Assembly: GCA_000715855.1 (NCBI GenBank) | Contig: KL571322.1 | Location: 2,127-9,681, forward strand | Direction of reading: 5' to 3' | DNA from: Actinoplanes liguriensis | GTDB taxonomy: Bacteria; Actinomycetota; Actinomycetes; Mycobacteriales; Micromonosporaceae | DNA length: 7,555 bases | In this document: positions 7,337-7,555 of the stretch, piece by piece | How the letters are laid out: each line of letters opens with the position of its first letter | Numbering within the stretch: position 1 is the first letter of the stretch | The notes under the pieces: model-generated | Database searches by the model: none | Told to the model about the DNA's origin: nothing | The model's input: only the letters and a program-made list of their open reading frames with translations | Made by a program: the position numbers and the translations under genes

Positions 7337-7555
7337 AGGGTGGGGCGCCCCACGAGGGACGCGACCACCCGGGAGAACTCCTCCAGCCGGGCGATCTGAC
7401 CCGGGCCGCCGTCGTCGAGGGTCTTGCCGAAGCGCAGCGCGTCGTGGCGCATCGGCGCCCGGCCCTCCTCCTCGGCCAGACCGGGCGGCGGCACCGCGTC
7501 GTCAACCGAGCTCAGCAGCAGGTAGACGTCGATGCTGTCGACCCGCGCCTGCCCG
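7333..7555 (-). CDS. 3' end of an unrecognised gene (partial)
   Basis: The last 73 codons of a minus-strand gene enter from the right edge and stop at TAG (7335-7333). The visible protein reads VDSIDVYLLLSSVDDAV, then a Pro/Glu-rich stretch, MRHDALRFGKTLDDGG, and ends [18 protein letters not shown]. The GC-rich third positions and absence of stops across the whole stretch support real coding sequence. I do not recognise the family from this fragment: there is no catalytic motif, and the end is probably helical. Its stop overlaps the ferredoxin stop in the sequence CTAA, so the two genes are convergent with no spacer. Confidence 0.65.
   Translation of the reverse strand, partial: GQARVDSIDVYLLLSSVDDAVPPPGLAEEEGRAPMRHDALRFGKTLDDGGPGQIARLEEFSRVVASLVGRPTL
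7340..7353. terminator. 14-bp palindrome between convergent gene ends
   Basis: GTGGGGCGCCCCAC is a perfect palindrome beginning 4 bases after the ferredoxin stop, inside the last codons of the minus-strand gene. As RNA it gives a 5-bp G-C-rich stem with a GCGC loop on either strand. It may serve as a terminator for the ferredoxin. No U-run follows. Confidence 0.3.

Noticed and set aside
1..7555. Searched for tRNA genes, CRISPR arrays, insertion sequence ends and long direct repeats
   Set aside because: Reading both strands by eye I found no tRNA-like cloverleaf, spaced repeats, transposase fragments or terminal inverted repeats, including at the borders of the acyltransferase gene.

Overview
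This window is a high-GC actinobacterial Pup-proteasome locus. It holds the tagging protein Pup, the depupylase Dop, the AAA+ unfoldase Arc (Mpa in mycobacteria) and both 20S core subunits, PrcB and PrcA. The GC-rich third codon positions, frequent GTG starts and the gene set all point to Actinobacteria. The wording of the Arc N-terminus resembles Micromonosporaceae (Actinoplanes/Micromonospora type), but that is from memory and was not searched.

Layout. Six genes run leftward on the minus strand, from right to left: arc (6871-5090), a membrane acyltransferase of family 3 (5029-3755), dop (3707-2190), pup (2108-1893), prcB (1712-870) and prcA (837-43). To the right of arc, and divergent from it, lies a small single-cluster ferredoxin gene on the plus strand (7046-7336). 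Its stop codon overlaps the stop codon of a further minus-strand gene that runs off the right edge. The Pup ligase gene pafA is not in the window; it may lie just beyond the left edge, 42 bases after prcA.

How the genes work together. Pup is ligated to lysines of target proteins by PafA (not seen here), and Dop removes it. Arc captures pupylated proteins through its N-terminal coiled coils, unfolds them with ATP and feeds them into the PrcA/PrcB barrel. PrcB carries the N-terminal threonine nucleophile. Arc keeps the C-terminal Gly-Gln-Tyr-Leu motif that docks on the alpha ring. Pup is encoded with a C-terminal Glu, so Dop is needed here only to remove Pup, not to deamidate it.

Points outside the standard picture: (1) a polytopic acyltransferase sits between arc and dop; (2) a 16-bp hairpin that pairs fully only in the minus-strand RNA lies between arc and the acyltransferase, and the acyltransferase start that follows has no visible ribosome binding site; (3) a second hairpin, also best in minus-strand RNA, follows pup and may separate pup from prcBA expression; (4) the ferredoxin has Asp where the second cluster Cys would normally be. 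I see no wholly new system. The locus is a known one with an unusual passenger gene and RNA hairpins that may set relative expression.
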